Part shown: positions 35,473 to 44,378 of the stretch, in pieces
Position numbering within the stretch: the first letter of the stretch is position 1
Layout of the letters: every line of letters begins with the position of its first letter
Notes under the pieces: model-generated
What the model saw: only the letters and a program-made list of their open reading frames with translations
Database searches by the model: none
Told to the model about the DNA's origin: nothing
Assembly (NCBI GenBank): GCA_017552985.1
Contig: JAFZNO010000100.1
Coordinates: 1-64,000 of the forward strand
From: Lachnospiraceae bacterium
GTDB taxonomy: Bacteria; Bacillota; Clostridia; Lachnospirales; Lachnospiraceae
Direction of reading: 5' to 3'
Length of the DNA stretch: 64,000 nt
Translations under genes and position numbers: made by a program

Positions 35473-36815
35473 ACAATCTCTTACCCCATCTTCTGATGGC
35501 CCTGGCAAGCGCCATGCGGACGGCCACTTGCCTGCTTTTGTTATCCCGCCTGGTTGGTAACCAGCGCTTAGGCGTCAAGTCTCCGCTCCAAGCCACCGGT
35601 TCCGCTTCATCAGCCGTTCAAAATCAAAAATCCATCATAACAATTCCAGTATTCCTAGGCGCCGGCGCCGCCTTTCTCCTGCGTCTGCTCCTTAGCTTCT
35701 TTCCCCTTTCGGAGCTTGCGCTCTCCGGGGTGGAGGTCGCCTGCGTCGTGCCTTATGCCGTGCTCCTTTGGAAAAAGGATCTGCGCCTTTCTTTATTCAT
35801 TGCGATCTTTGGTGAGATCGCCTTTTGGCTTTGGAACGTCCTTTCGTCCTGCGGTCTTGGCTCCTTTACCGGCGACGGCCGCTTTCTGGAACCGGCTTCC
35901 CTTCAGGGCAGCTTGGCAGCGCTGGCGCCTGCATTCCTCATGCTCTCGGGCACCATCCTGCTTCCGCTCCGGTGGCCGTCCTGCAATAAGCACGTCTACC
36001 GCATCTTCACGATCCTCCTCATGCTCACCATGTTCGGCGTCATAGGTCTGCAAAACCTGGAGCCCTACCGACCTGAGGAGGAACAATACAGCACCTGCAT
36101 CTTCCTCTCCGCCCTGCTTCTTCTCTCCCTCCTCATCTACCAGCTCCGGAACCTCTACGAGACGGAGCACGAGCTTGCGGAGCTTAAGGACCAGCAGGCT
36201 GAGATGATCACCCGCGAATACAACACGCTGCAGAATGCCTATTCCATGAACGCGCGGCTGTTCCATGACTTCCGAAATCACTTGGGAGCCCTGCGCAGCC
36301 TCTTGCAGACGGAGCAATATGAAGAAGCCATGCGTTACGTGGAGGACCTGGCGGGTCCGGACACCCTGTCCAAAACCTCCTGGACCGGCGATGACGTGAT
36401 CGATTACCTGATCAGCAGCAAGGCCGACGTGGCCAAAAGTTTAGAAATCCAATTTACCGCACAGGTGGAATTTCCGAAGAATACTAAGCTTCGGAGTGCG
36501 GACCTCTGCTCCATCCTTGGAAACCTCTTGGACAACGCGATTGAAGCAGCCCAGAAGGTTCCAAACCCTTCCGGACGCTTTATCAGCCTAACCATCCGCA
36601 GGATCAACCACATGATCCTGATCCGCGTGGAAAATAGTTTTGAAAAGGCACCCTTGACCGAAGGCGGAACGCTTCGCACCACCAAGACGGAGGGCGGCCT
36701 TCACGGTTTCGGCGTAAAGAGTGCCCGCGCCGCGGCGGAGAAATATGACGGAACCCTACAGACCTCCTTCGAAGGCAACGTGTTCCGCGCCGTCGCCACC
36801 CTCTCCCTACCTTAA
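35469..36815 (+). CDS. AgrC-like membrane sensor histidine kinase
   Basis: A 448-residue kinase with about six N-terminal membrane helices (to about 225), a coiled-coil, the phospho-His in RLFHDFRNHLG (about 268), and a GHKL ATPase domain with LLDNAIEAA and GFGVKSARAAAE. It is the partner of the preceding LytTR regulator. No agrB- or agrD-like gene is beside it, so the signal may be a peptide from elsewhere or an envelope stress. GGGGGG precedes ATG. Confidence 0.92.
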   Translation: MNNLLPHLLMALASAMRTATCLLLLSRLVGNQRLGVKSPLQATGSASSAVQNQKSIITIPVFLGAGAAFLLRLLLSFFPLSELALSGVEVACVVPYAVLLWKKDLRLSLFIAIFGEIAFWLWNVLSSCGLGSFTGDGRFLEPASLQGSLAALAPAFLMLSGTILLPLRWPSCNKHVYRIFTILLMLTMFGVIGLQNLEPYRPEEEQYSTCIFLSALLLLSLLIYQLRNLYETEHELAELKDQQAEMITREYNTLQNAYSMNARLFHDFRNHLGALRSLLQTEQYEEAMRYVEDLAGPDTLSKTSWTGDDVIDYLISSKADVAKSLEIQFTAQVEFPKNTKLRSADLCSILGNLLDNAIEAAQKVPNPSGRFISLTIRRINHMILIRVENSFEKAPLTEGGTLRTTKTEGGLHGFGVKSARAAAEKYDGTLQTSFEGNVFRAVATLSLP

Positions 36816-36823
36816 AACTTGCA

Positions 36824-36854
36824 ATTCGAGGACAAAAACCTCCCATTGGAGGAC
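36824..36854. promoter_or_regulatory. Candidate LytTR direct-repeat operator
   Basis: ATTCGAGGAC (36824-36833) and ATTGGAGGAC (36845-36854) repeat with a 21-bp period, two helical turns. LytTR proteins bind paired 9-10-bp direct repeats at this spacing. A TATGCT -10-like hexamer lies at 36882-36887. Confidence 0.65.
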
Positions 36855-36937
36855 GTTTCCGCACAACTCCTTTTCAGGTGATATGCTTACCTCATCAACG
36901 AGAACAACAAAGCATTCACCTAGAAAGGAGTTTTTTT

Positions 36938-37114
36938 ATGAGACACGCATATTTTAGAATCGTTATGGGAATCGTTTTCATCGCAGCTTCCGTCATCGCC
37001 TATTTCCAAGGTCAGGACACGGCACTGATGACCACCGCATTCGGCGCACTCTTCCTGCTCTCAGGAATTTCTCAATATAAGAAAGTGACAAAAGAAGGAG
37101 CATCAAAGAAATGA
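36938..37114 (+). CDS. Small two-helix membrane protein
   Basis: A 58-residue protein with two hydrophobic segments (residues 7-22, 28-45) and a basic tail. AAGGAG stands before ATG. Its stop codon overlaps the ATPase start, so it is coupled to the ABC genes. It is the first gene after the LytTR operator. Function unknown; a bacteriocin-like or accessory transporter role is possible but not supported by a leader motif. Confidence 0.75.
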   Translation: MRHAYFRIVMGIVFIAASVIAYFQGQDTALMTTAFGALFLLSGISQYKKVTKEGASKK

Positions 37115-37821
37115 AAGAATTATTGAAGATAGAAGATCTAAACGTTTGGTATCAGCCGGAGAAAAAGGTTCTAAAGAACTTCTCCTTATACCTTCGCGAT
37201 CACGAGGTGGTGGGCCTCATCGGCCTAAACGGCGCTGGAAAGACGACGCTCTTAAAGGTTCTCACCGGGCTTCTTACCACTTATGACGCAAAAAAACTGG
37301 AATACAACGGCGGTGCCCTAAAGCCCCGCGACGCTTCCTTCCAGTACGAACGCTACACCGTATTTGCAGAGGATGATTCCTTCCGCTATTTTACCTTCCG
37401 CGAATATCTCTCCTACGCCTGCAAGTCATACAAAAAGCCCGTTCCTGACGTATCTGAGATGATCGACGGTTTTAACTTTGAAAGCTTTGCAGACGTGATG
37501 CTAAAGGACCTTTCAACGGGCAATCGCAAGAAAGCCTATCTGATCACGGCCTTTGCATTAAAGCTTCCGCTTCTGTTCCTCGACGAGCCCGTGAACGGAT
37601 TGGATTTCACATCGACGGAATTCCTCTACAAGCTGATCGCAGGCTACAAAGAATATGGAACCCTTCTCTTTTCCTCACACGTGCTCGAAAGCATTACCCT
37701 GACTTCAGACCGCGTTTTCGTTCTGGAAAACGGCGCGATCCAAAAGACGTTTGAAGGTGATCAGATCCAGCCTGACACCATTCGGGAGGCACTTAATTAT
37801 GACGACAATGACCCTGTTTAA
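37111..37821 (+). CDS. ABC transporter ATPase
   Basis: A 236-residue nucleotide-binding subunit. Walker A GLNGAGKTT, a slightly altered signature LSTGNRKKAYL, Walker B LLFLDEPVNGLD, switch His in FSSHVL. It pairs with the permease that follows and overlaps it by 23 bases. Confidence 0.9.
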   Translation: MKELLKIEDLNVWYQPEKKVLKNFSLYLRDHEVVGLIGLNGAGKTTLLKVLTGLLTTYDAKKLEYNGGALKPRDASFQYERYTVFAEDDSFRYFTFREYLSYACKSYKKPVPDVSEMIDGFNFESFADVMLKDLSTGNRKKAYLITAFALKLPLLFLDEPVNGLDFTSTEFLYKLIAGYKEYGTLLFSSHVLESITLTSDRVFVLENGAIQKTFEGDQIQPDTIREALNYDDNDPV

Positions 37822-39013
37822 GTATTTCATGCGCAAATATACCGGAGGCAATTTCAAAAAGCTCTATATGACGCCCATGACGTTTGTGATCGCTGCATGC
37901 GGAATCTACTCCGCGGAAGTAAATCTGGCGATCGCACCCTTCGTCCTGTATCTCATGACGTCCTGCTTCATGGTGAGCATCATGTTTCTCTCCCTCTCCT
38001 CCACGGAGAATGCGGCAGACTTAAAGAACCTGTTTATGATGCCCCTTGACCGCAAGGCGTTCCTGATCAGCCACGTAAGCTCCATTGGCATCACCGCGTT
38101 TCTGATGCGCGCCTTTGCCATCATCGCTCTTTGTATCGCCGTTTCACGGCCGGAAGCCTACGTGATCGCGTGCATGCTTCTCTGTGACCTAAACGCGCTT
38201 CTCATCAGCGTCTGCGCATTTGCTTTCCGGAAGCGCCCATACGTTGGCATCCTCTGGTTTGCGGCAGGCATCGCCGCTATGTATTTCCTTCAGGATGCGC
38301 CCTATTTTCTTCCCGTGCTTTTTGGCAATGCAGTTCTTTGCATTCTTGCCTTGAGCTTTGCGGACAAATATGCTTTCTTCGTGGAGGAGGCCAGTTCCGC
38401 ACGCACCATGAAGAGCCATCATCGTCACAGCGTGATCCGTTATCTGGCACGCTACCTGCTCCTTCACAAGAATTATCTTGTAAACAGTGGCATCATGATC
38501 GTCTGCGCATGCATCTTCCCGCCTTACTTCAAGCAGTTTGGCATGGATTTTGCATATCCCCTTGGCTTTGCGGTTGTTCTTGTGAACACCCCCCTTGGCA
38601 TCCTGCTCTCCTGCTCACCTGCCACCGAGCAGACCGTGCATGCACTGCCGGGCCAGAAGCGTACCTTCTGCATGCCCTACTGCACGTTCTTATTCTTTAG
38701 CAACATGATCCCGACCATGCTTTACGCGGCAGTAAGCTGCATCCTTTGCGGTTGCTCACCCGCCATCATGTTCCCCGCAGCCCTGTTCTTTTCCATGCAG
38801 GGCGCCATTCTTTCCGTAATCCTGGAATGGTTTTTCCCCATCCGCGGCTGGAAGCAGGAAACGGATCTCTGGCATCATCCGAGAAAGTACGTAATGCCCG
38901 CATCCATGGCGATCGTTGCTGGTCTTGTTGCAACCTTTCCCATTGCCGTTTACGGACTCCTCCTTTTTCTCGCCGCAGAGATCATTGTGCTCCTTGTGAT
39001 GATCAGGAAGTAG
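37799..39013 (+). CDS. ABC transporter membrane subunit
   Basis: A 404-residue protein with about ten hydrophobic segments, encoded in a frame that overlaps the end of the ATPase gene. GGGAGG lies nine bases before ATG at 37799. It has no clear family motif beyond the ABC-2 general character. Position behind the LytTR-controlled promoter suggests regulated export, perhaps of an antimicrobial or signal. It is convergent with the DGC gene, overlapping it by 11 bp. Confidence 0.8.
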   Translation: MTTMTLFKYFMRKYTGGNFKKLYMTPMTFVIAACGIYSAEVNLAIAPFVLYLMTSCFMVSIMFLSLSSTENAADLKNLFMMPLDRKAFLISHVSSIGITAFLMRAFAIIALCIAVSRPEAYVIACMLLCDLNALLISVCAFAFRKRPYVGILWFAAGIAAMYFLQDAPYFLPVLFGNAVLCILALSFADKYAFFVEEASSARTMKSHHRHSVIRYLARYLLLHKNYLVNSGIMIVCACIFPPYFKQFGMDFAYPLGFAVVLVNTPLGILLSCSPATEQTVHALPGQKRTFCMPYCTFLFFSNMIPTMLYAAVSCILCGCSPAIMFPAALFFSMQGAILSVILEWFFPIRGWKQETDLWHHPRKYVMPASMAIVAGLVATFPIAVYGLLLFLAAEIIVLLVMIRK

Positions 39014-40088
39014 CATCCTCCCAGATCACAATGTTCTTACCGTGTTGCTTGCCGTAATACATTCTCTCGTCGGCAACCTTTATGATCTCTTCCGGCTCTT
39101 TATAATCGTCCTTGTTCTCTTCAACTCCGATGGTCAACGTGATCGAAACGTGTTTGTTAAAGAAGACTGTCGGAGTTGTTTCTATGGTTTTCCGGATGTA
39201 TTCCATCTTCTCCTTCGCCACTGCCAAGTCATAATCCCTCATGAGGATGATAAACTCTTCTCCGCCCCATCTGCACACGTCGCAGCCGTGCATTTCCCTC
39301 TTCAGCAGGCGCGTCACGTTCCTCAGGACCTCATCTCCGCAGTCATGCCCATAGGAATCATTGATCCTCTTAAAATTGTCCAGATCACAAAAGGCGATGC
39401 AAAAATGCTTCGTACGCTCATCGCTCATGTAAGACTTTATGACTGGCAGGAATCCCCTGCGGTTCAGAAGGTTGGTCAGATCATCTTCCGTTGCGTCCAG
39501 TGATAGTTGCTTATTCTTCTGTTCGAGACTGCCTCTCTCGGATTCACTGGAATAAATGTAGATCACGTTGTAAAAGATCACCGCAAATACCATGGCGAAC
39601 GACGAAAAGATCACGAGAAACTTCCTTGCCACGTCAGGCAAAGCCTGCATCGGGGCCGCGTCAGCGAATAGCAGGTACAATCCCACGACGGTTGCAAAAT
39701 TGATCACAAGCATACCAAAGACGATCCACCTCTTCGGACCTTTGAACAGGATGCATCCGAAATAAATAATGATCGGAATGATGGAGAACAGGAAGAAATA
39801 GGAACCGCTCCTCCAGCCGGCAATCCTAGTGGCCACGCTGGAATAGACGGTAACTTCCAGAAAAACGCTGACGTAAACTGGCATGATGTGCCCCAGTTTA
39901 CACAAGATAAAGCAAAACAAATACACGACGACGCTCAGGATGTTAAACTTCATCAACTCCATCACGCCGGAAACCCACATGGTCACCAGCAAAATCGCAT
40001 GCACCAGTCCCATGATCGCAACGGTAAACATAAAACTGTTGTGTACCAGGACGTGCATTGTCTTGTCGAGAATTCCTTTTTTATTCAC
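39003..40088 (-). CDS. Membrane diguanylate cyclase
   Basis: A 361-residue enzyme that makes c-di-GMP. Six predicted membrane helices (to about 190) precede an active GGDEF domain with RWGGEEF at the catalytic loop. The inhibitory I-site reads HGCD instead of RxxD, so feedback inhibition may be lost. The start is GTG at 40088 with AAGGGGG upstream; an ATG ten codons downstream is an alternative. The sensory input is a membrane domain of unknown ligand. Confidence 0.9.
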   Translation of the reverse strand: MNKKGILDKTMHVLVHNSFMFTVAIMGLVHAILLVTMWVSGVMELMKFNILSVVVYLFCFILCKLGHIMPVYVSVFLEVTVYSSVATRIAGWRSGSYFFLFSIIPIIIYFGCILFKGPKRWIVFGMLVINFATVVGLYLLFADAAPMQALPDVARKFLVIFSSFAMVFAVIFYNVIYIYSSESERGSLEQKNKQLSLDATEDDLTNLLNRRGFLPVIKSYMSDERTKHFCIAFCDLDNFKRINDSYGHDCGDEVLRNVTRLLKREMHGCDVCRWGGEEFIILMRDYDLAVAKEKMEYIRKTIETTPTVFFNKHVSITLTIGVEENKDDYKEPEEIIKVADERMYYGKQHGKNIVIWEDATS

Positions 40089-40106
40089 CTAGTCTTTGCC
40101 CCCTTC

Positions 40107-40661
40107 TTACAATCCCCCGTTAATGACGGACTTGATGACGTAGCCATAGAGCACGTCAGCTCCAACCACGACCGCCAGGATGATTGAAAAGATCACCAGC
40201 GGACGCGCTTTTACCTTCCCAAGAAAACGCATAAACCTAGGCACGATGATCGCGCCGTAGAATGCTCCGAAGAATCCAAAGATCAAAACGGACCTCGCGC
40301 ATATATAGCCGTCGACGTTTCCCCAATTCCACTTCTCGACGTTGTAGTCCCATAACCTGACCCCCATCAGGTTATAAAGCACCCATCCCGTCACGTACTC
40401 AATAATTCCAGAGCCGATCACGGAAACGATAAATAAAACCGCCGGCTGGACCTTTCTCTTATACGTGATCAGGACCAGTCCCAGCGCGCCAAAGGCATAG
40501 ATCGGAAGCCACGGTCCAAAACCGTGCCCGCGCTTGATAAAATATCCGAGATCGATCCTGTAAAAGATCATCTCATAGATCCAGCCGATGACCGCTCCCA
40601 TGACCGTCAGAAGGAAAACTCCAATGACTGCCCTCTGCTTTTCCGTCAATTCCTTCCCCAT
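40107..40661 (-). CDS. Membrane protein, ABC_trans_CmpB family (PF06541-like)
   Basis: A 184-residue protein with five membrane segments, starting with FLLTVMGAVIGWIYEMIFY and containing GSGIIEYVTGWVLYNLMGVRLWDY, typical of the putative ABC transporter permease type IV family. Function in this family is not established. GGAGG lies seven bases before ATG. It is 18 bp upstream of the DGC gene and may be co-transcribed with it. Confidence 0.8.
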   Translation of the reverse strand: MGKELTEKQRAVIGVFLLTVMGAVIGWIYEMIFYRIDLGYFIKRGHGFGPWLPIYAFGALGLVLITYKRKVQPAVLFIVSVIGSGIIEYVTGWVLYNLMGVRLWDYNVEKWNWGNVDGYICARSVLIFGFFGAFYGAIIVPRFMRFLGKVKARPLVIFSIILAVVVGADVLYGYVIKSVINGGL

Positions 40662-40718
40662 CCGTCATCCTCCTTCAACAGTCCCGTCACGGGAACCTTC
40701 ACGCCAAGTTTGCTCTCC

Positions 40719-43700
40719 TTACTTGACAAACTCTAAAATCTGATCCGGCAGCTGCGGTTTCGCGTAATAATACCCCTGAAAACTCTCTACGTCATACTCC
40801 CGCAAAATGTCCCGCATGCCTGCAGTCTCAACGCCTTCGGCACATACCTTCGCCTGAAAAACGTTCGCAACGTCTGAAATGCACCGGATCAGCCTTCTGT
40901 CTGTTTCACTCTTCTCGATCATCCGCACGTAACCGCGGTCGATCTTAATCACGTCAAACGCGATCTCTTTCAGGATGCCGAGGGCGGAAAATCCAGTTCC
41001 AAAATCATCCAGCGCAATCAGAATGCCGCGGGACTTTAAACTGGCAGACACGTTTTTCAACAACTCTACGTCAAGCAAACGGCACCTCTCCGTAATCTCC
41101 AGACAGAGATGCTCGGCCGGATAATCCAGATCCTCCAGAATGCGGACAACCATGTCCACAAAGTCCAGTTTTTCCAGCTGGGAATAAGAAAGATTGACGT
41201 TCAGGACGAACTCGGGAACCTGCTTTATGATCTGCTTCGCCGTCCAAATGGATTCCCGAAGGATCCATTCCCCAAGCTCCGGGAACAGCGGATCCGTCTC
41301 CAAAACAGGAATAAACTGATCCGGCGGAACGATGCCATAGCGGTCATTCTTCCAACGCAGGAGTGCCTCTGCCCCGATCATTCTCTCCGACTGCGCATCC
41401 ACGACTGGCTGGAAGAGCAGATAGAAGCCCTCATATCCGCGCATGATGGAGGAACGGATCGCATGCAGTTGCTCCTGCCGCTGATGATTTGGTCCGTTTA
41501 CGTCATTCTGAAACTCTACCAGTTCCCCCTTCCTGCGGAATTTCGATTCCTCAAAGGCATATGTAAGGCAGGCGTAAACCGTCTGGGAATCGACGTCAAA
41601 ATCATCCACCCTAAGTGCGCCGCAATGCAGATCCAGCATGATCTCCTTACCGTCCACCTGGAAATCCCCATGCAGGAAATCGCAAAAACGATCATAACTC
41701 TCCCGAAGCTCCGCAATGGATAACGTATTGCTGATCACAGCAAACTTCGTCCCGTCAATCCTGTAAGTATGTCCCGTATTCCCTACCATCTCGAAAAGCT
41801 TTCTGGCATAAAGCTGTAACACGCGATTTCCAAAACGGTACCCATACATCTCGTTAATTTCCGAATACTTGCTGATTCCAACCAGCACAACGCTAATTTC
41901 CGCGTTCCGCTTAATGCAGCCCTCCAGGTCCTCAAAGAATCCATATTGATTCCTAAGCCCCGTAAGCGTGTCCACGTGCCCCTGTATGGCATGATTCCGA
42001 ATGGTGCCGACAAAGTAGTCGGGCTCTCCGGAAGTATCTCTTAACACGATGCCGCGGCAAGTGCAAACGTCATATTCCCCCGAAACCCTTCTCGCCCGGT
42101 ATTGCATGTCATGGCCTGCGGCCTTGCCGGAAAAGATCTCGTCAATTCCTTTGTGATATGCCGTTCTGTCCTCCGGGTGAATGTGATTCTCCCAGATGTC
42201 TCCCGCGCCGTACATGTATTCTGACGGCAGTCCGTAAGTATCCACGGCATTCTTGGACCAACGGGACAGATCATACTTCATGTCGCAAAGATAGACGTAA
42301 GTGCCCTCCGAAACCACTTCAAAAGCCTTATACAACGCATCCAACAGGATCCGTCGCTCTTTGCTGATCGTGCGTACGTTGGCCTTGTCCTTGAAGGAAT
42401 GGGTCTCCCGAAGGAGCTTCACCTGTTTTAGGCGCGCCTTGTCCTCGTACATCTGATTGTCGGCACGATTAAACACGTCCAGGACGTCGTGATCCACGCC
42501 CGGCAAAAATTCTGCCAGACCGGAAGCCACGTCGGCGCCCTCTCCGAGGCGATTGTTCTCCTCCACCTGCCTTCTGAGGTTGGAAATCAAACTCTCCCGG
42601 TTCTCGTAATCCTGCCCCCTAAGCACCACAACGAATTCATCCCCGCCAATGCGGAACACGGGGCTGTGATGAAATACGTTGCAGACCAATTTGCAGGATG
42701 CGCGGATATAGTCGTCCCCTGCTTTGTGCCCCTCCGTGTCGTTGATCACCTTCAGTCCGTTAATGTCACAGATCACAATGCCAAAAGCAGTATCCTCTTC
42801 CCCCATCTGCCTTTGCAGTTCCGCCTCCATTTCCTGATAGGCGGTCTTGTTCTTCGTGCCCGTCAGTTCATCGCGCCTTGCCATCTCATTTGCCGTCGTG
42901 AGTGCCGCCAAGTGCTCCTTTTCCTTCTGAACGTCCTTCTCACGATTCTCCACGCAGATGATAAAATGACTGTGGTCCGAGGAATACGTCACCGTCATGC
43001 GCGTATACTGCGTTTTCCCGCCGTCCAGATTCATGCGGTAATCTTCTATCAACTGTCGCCTGCTCTCTAGCTGGGAAATCAAATGATCCCTGTCAAGGAA
43101 AAGCTTGATCCTTTCCCTGTCTTCCACGTAAACAAGCCTGTCCGCGTTCTTATTTGCCGCTCCGAAGAAATCATCCCCCTCTTCCTGAACCTTCAATTCT
43201 CCGGAGATCCGCTTTGCGGAGAGTTCGGCATAATGCGAACTCTGGCAATCAATGTAATAAATAAAGTCAAAATGGGAAGCAAGCCTCTCTGCAATCTGCG
43301 TAAAGGTAATGCTCTTCTTTTGATCCGCTTCCATGGCAAGCTTCGCCTTAACCTCCGCATCAATATTCTTGATGCAGACAAGGATGTGACGCCCGTCCCT
43401 AGACATGATCTCCGTATGACGGATCGTTTGAATCTGACCATTTACCACCAAGCGCCAGGACATGGAAAAGGAACTCTTGTCCTTCAGATTGTCCAGCATC
43501 ACGTCCTTATAATGGAGATTCAGCGCCTTTTCCTGATCCTCAGGATGCACGTACTTCCTAATGCTCCTCCTGCTCTCCGCAAAAAAGTCACTGCCGGTCG
43601 CAGGCACGTTCAGCTTCTTATACGCATCCGTCGAAGAAATCTCGACGTAAGTGTTGTCTTCTAAGTCAACGTAGTACAGCGTGTCATATTGTTCTGCAAG

Positions 43701-44216
43701 ACTTGCGGTGATCTGATCATAAGCTTTATTCTGCCGCATGATCTCCCGCTGCGTCTCACGGATCCGCTCCTCCGCCCGGCGTTTTTTCACCACTTCGTCA
43801 ACGTTGGATACGGCTATAACGACAAAGCGTTCATCATCCTCCATGCGCGTGATCTTCATCTGCACGTAAAACGCCGTGCCATTTCCAAGTCCGCGAAAAG
43901 TCAATTCGCGCGCCTTCCCGCACCGCAAGGTGTCCCAAAGCGTCTTACGGTCCATGGTTCTTAAATATTCTTCCCTGTCATCCTCATGCACGTAAACGTA
44001 CGCATCCCGTTTACAGAGTTCAAAGAAATCCGTACCCTTTCTTGACTCTTTTAACGCGCCGCTCACGTCGTCGGTATGATAAGAAGTGTATTCGCCACTC
44101 TCCAGATTGACGTAGTACAGATCCGTGCATTCTCTGGCCAGGGCTTGAACGATATGGTTATAGATGACGGCACTGCTGCCAAGCTGTTCAAAACCATTAT
44201 TCTCCGCAGTTTTCAC
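40719..44216 (-). CDS. Multi-PAS dual GGDEF/EAL protein
   Basis: A 1165-residue cytoplasmic c-di-GMP protein. Three PAS-like repeats, each starting with a LYYVDLE-type strand (about 22, 185, 320), then GGDEF1 with intact IGGDEF and a PAS_3-like domain, then GGDEF2 with IDGTKF (inactive), then EAL with EALLRW, LEITER, DDFGTG, IKIDRG and AEGVET (active). So it may both make and cut c-di-GMP, or one domain may regulate the other. The start is GTG at 44216 with GGAGG seven bases upstream. It has its own promoter. Confidence 0.9.
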   Translation of the reverse strand: MKTAENNGFEQLGSSAVIYNHIVQALARECTDLYYVNLESGEYTSYHTDDVSGALKESRKGTDFFELCKRDAYVYVHEDDREEYLRTMDRKTLWDTLRCGKARELTFRGLGNGTAFYVQMKITRMEDDERFVVIAVSNVDEVVKKRRAEERIRETQREIMRQNKAYDQITASLAEQYDTLYYVDLEDNTYVEISSTDAYKKLNVPATGSDFFAESRRSIRKYVHPEDQEKALNLHYKDVMLDNLKDKSSFSMSWRLVVNGQIQTIRHTEIMSRDGRHILVCIKNIDAEVKAKLAMEADQKKSITFTQIAERLASHFDFIYYIDCQSSHYAELSAKRISGELKVQEEGDDFFGAANKNADRLVYVEDRERIKLFLDRDHLISQLESRRQLIEDYRMNLDGGKTQYTRMTVTYSSDHSHFIICVENREKDVQKEKEHLAALTTANEMARRDELTGTKNKTAYQEMEAELQRQMGEEDTAFGIVICDINGLKVINDTEGHKAGDDYIRASCKLVCNVFHHSPVFRIGGDEFVVVLRGQDYENRESLISNLRRQVEENNRLGEGADVASGLAEFLPGVDHDVLDVFNRADNQMYEDKARLKQVKLLRETHSFKDKANVRTISKERRILLDALYKAFEVVSEGTYVYLCDMKYDLSRWSKNAVDTYGLPSEYMYGAGDIWENHIHPEDRTAYHKGIDEIFSGKAAGHDMQYRARRVSGEYDVCTCRGIVLRDTSGEPDYFVGTIRNHAIQGHVDTLTGLRNQYGFFEDLEGCIKRNAEISVVLVGISKYSEINEMYGYRFGNRVLQLYARKLFEMVGNTGHTYRIDGTKFAVISNTLSIAELRESYDRFCDFLHGDFQVDGKEIMLDLHCGALRVDDFDVDSQTVYACLTYAFEESKFRRKGELVEFQNDVNGPNHQRQEQLHAIRSSIMRGYEGFYLLFQPVVDAQSERMIGAEALLRWKNDRYGIVPPDQFIPVLETDPLFPELGEWILRESIWTAKQIIKQVPEFVLNVNLSYSQLEKLDFVDMVVRILEDLDYPAEHLCLEITERCRLLDVELLKNVSASLKSRGILIALDDFGTGFSALGILKEIAFDVIKIDRGYVRMIEKSETDRRLIRCISDVANVFQAKVCAEGVETAGMRDILREYDVESFQGYYYAKPQLPDQILEFVK

Positions 44217-44271
44217 GTTTCATCCTCCTATCCCATTCCATCCTAAGTTTCGTTTCCAAGATTTATTATTT

Positions 44272-44301
44272 ATTATACCACGTGACAAAGTAGTCTGACA
44301 A
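44272..44301 (-). promoter_or_regulatory. Promoter of multi-PAS GGDEF/EAL gene
   Basis: Minus-strand TTGTCA, 18 bp, TATAAT, about 55 bp before the start. Confidence 0.65.
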
Positions 44302-44336
44302 CTACGACACGAGCGACAATCATCGCGCAAAACAAT

Positions 44337-44367
44337 AAAAAAGAGACTGGAATCACCAGTCTCTTTT
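44337..44367 (-). terminator. Terminator of acyltransferase gene
   Basis: AAAAGAGACTGG/CCAGTCTCTTTT stem with T-run, just after the stop at 44379. Confidence 0.88.
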
Positions 44368-44378
44368 CGGAATTCCTT

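Noticed and set aside
34753-39013. Agr-type quorum-sensing locus
   Set aside because: Kinase and regulator are Agr-like, but no AgrB peptidase and no AgrD-like cyclic peptide precursor were found; the 58-residue protein has two plain membrane helices.
40107-40661. ABC transporter permease paired with an ATPase
   Set aside because: Despite the family name there is no ATPase gene adjacent; it is beside a diguanylate cyclase, so no transport role is claimed.
44217-44340. c-di-GMP (GEMM) riboswitch upstream of c-di-GMP genes
   Set aside because: No conserved GEMM core or tetraloop/receptor seen here or in front of the other c-di-GMP genes.
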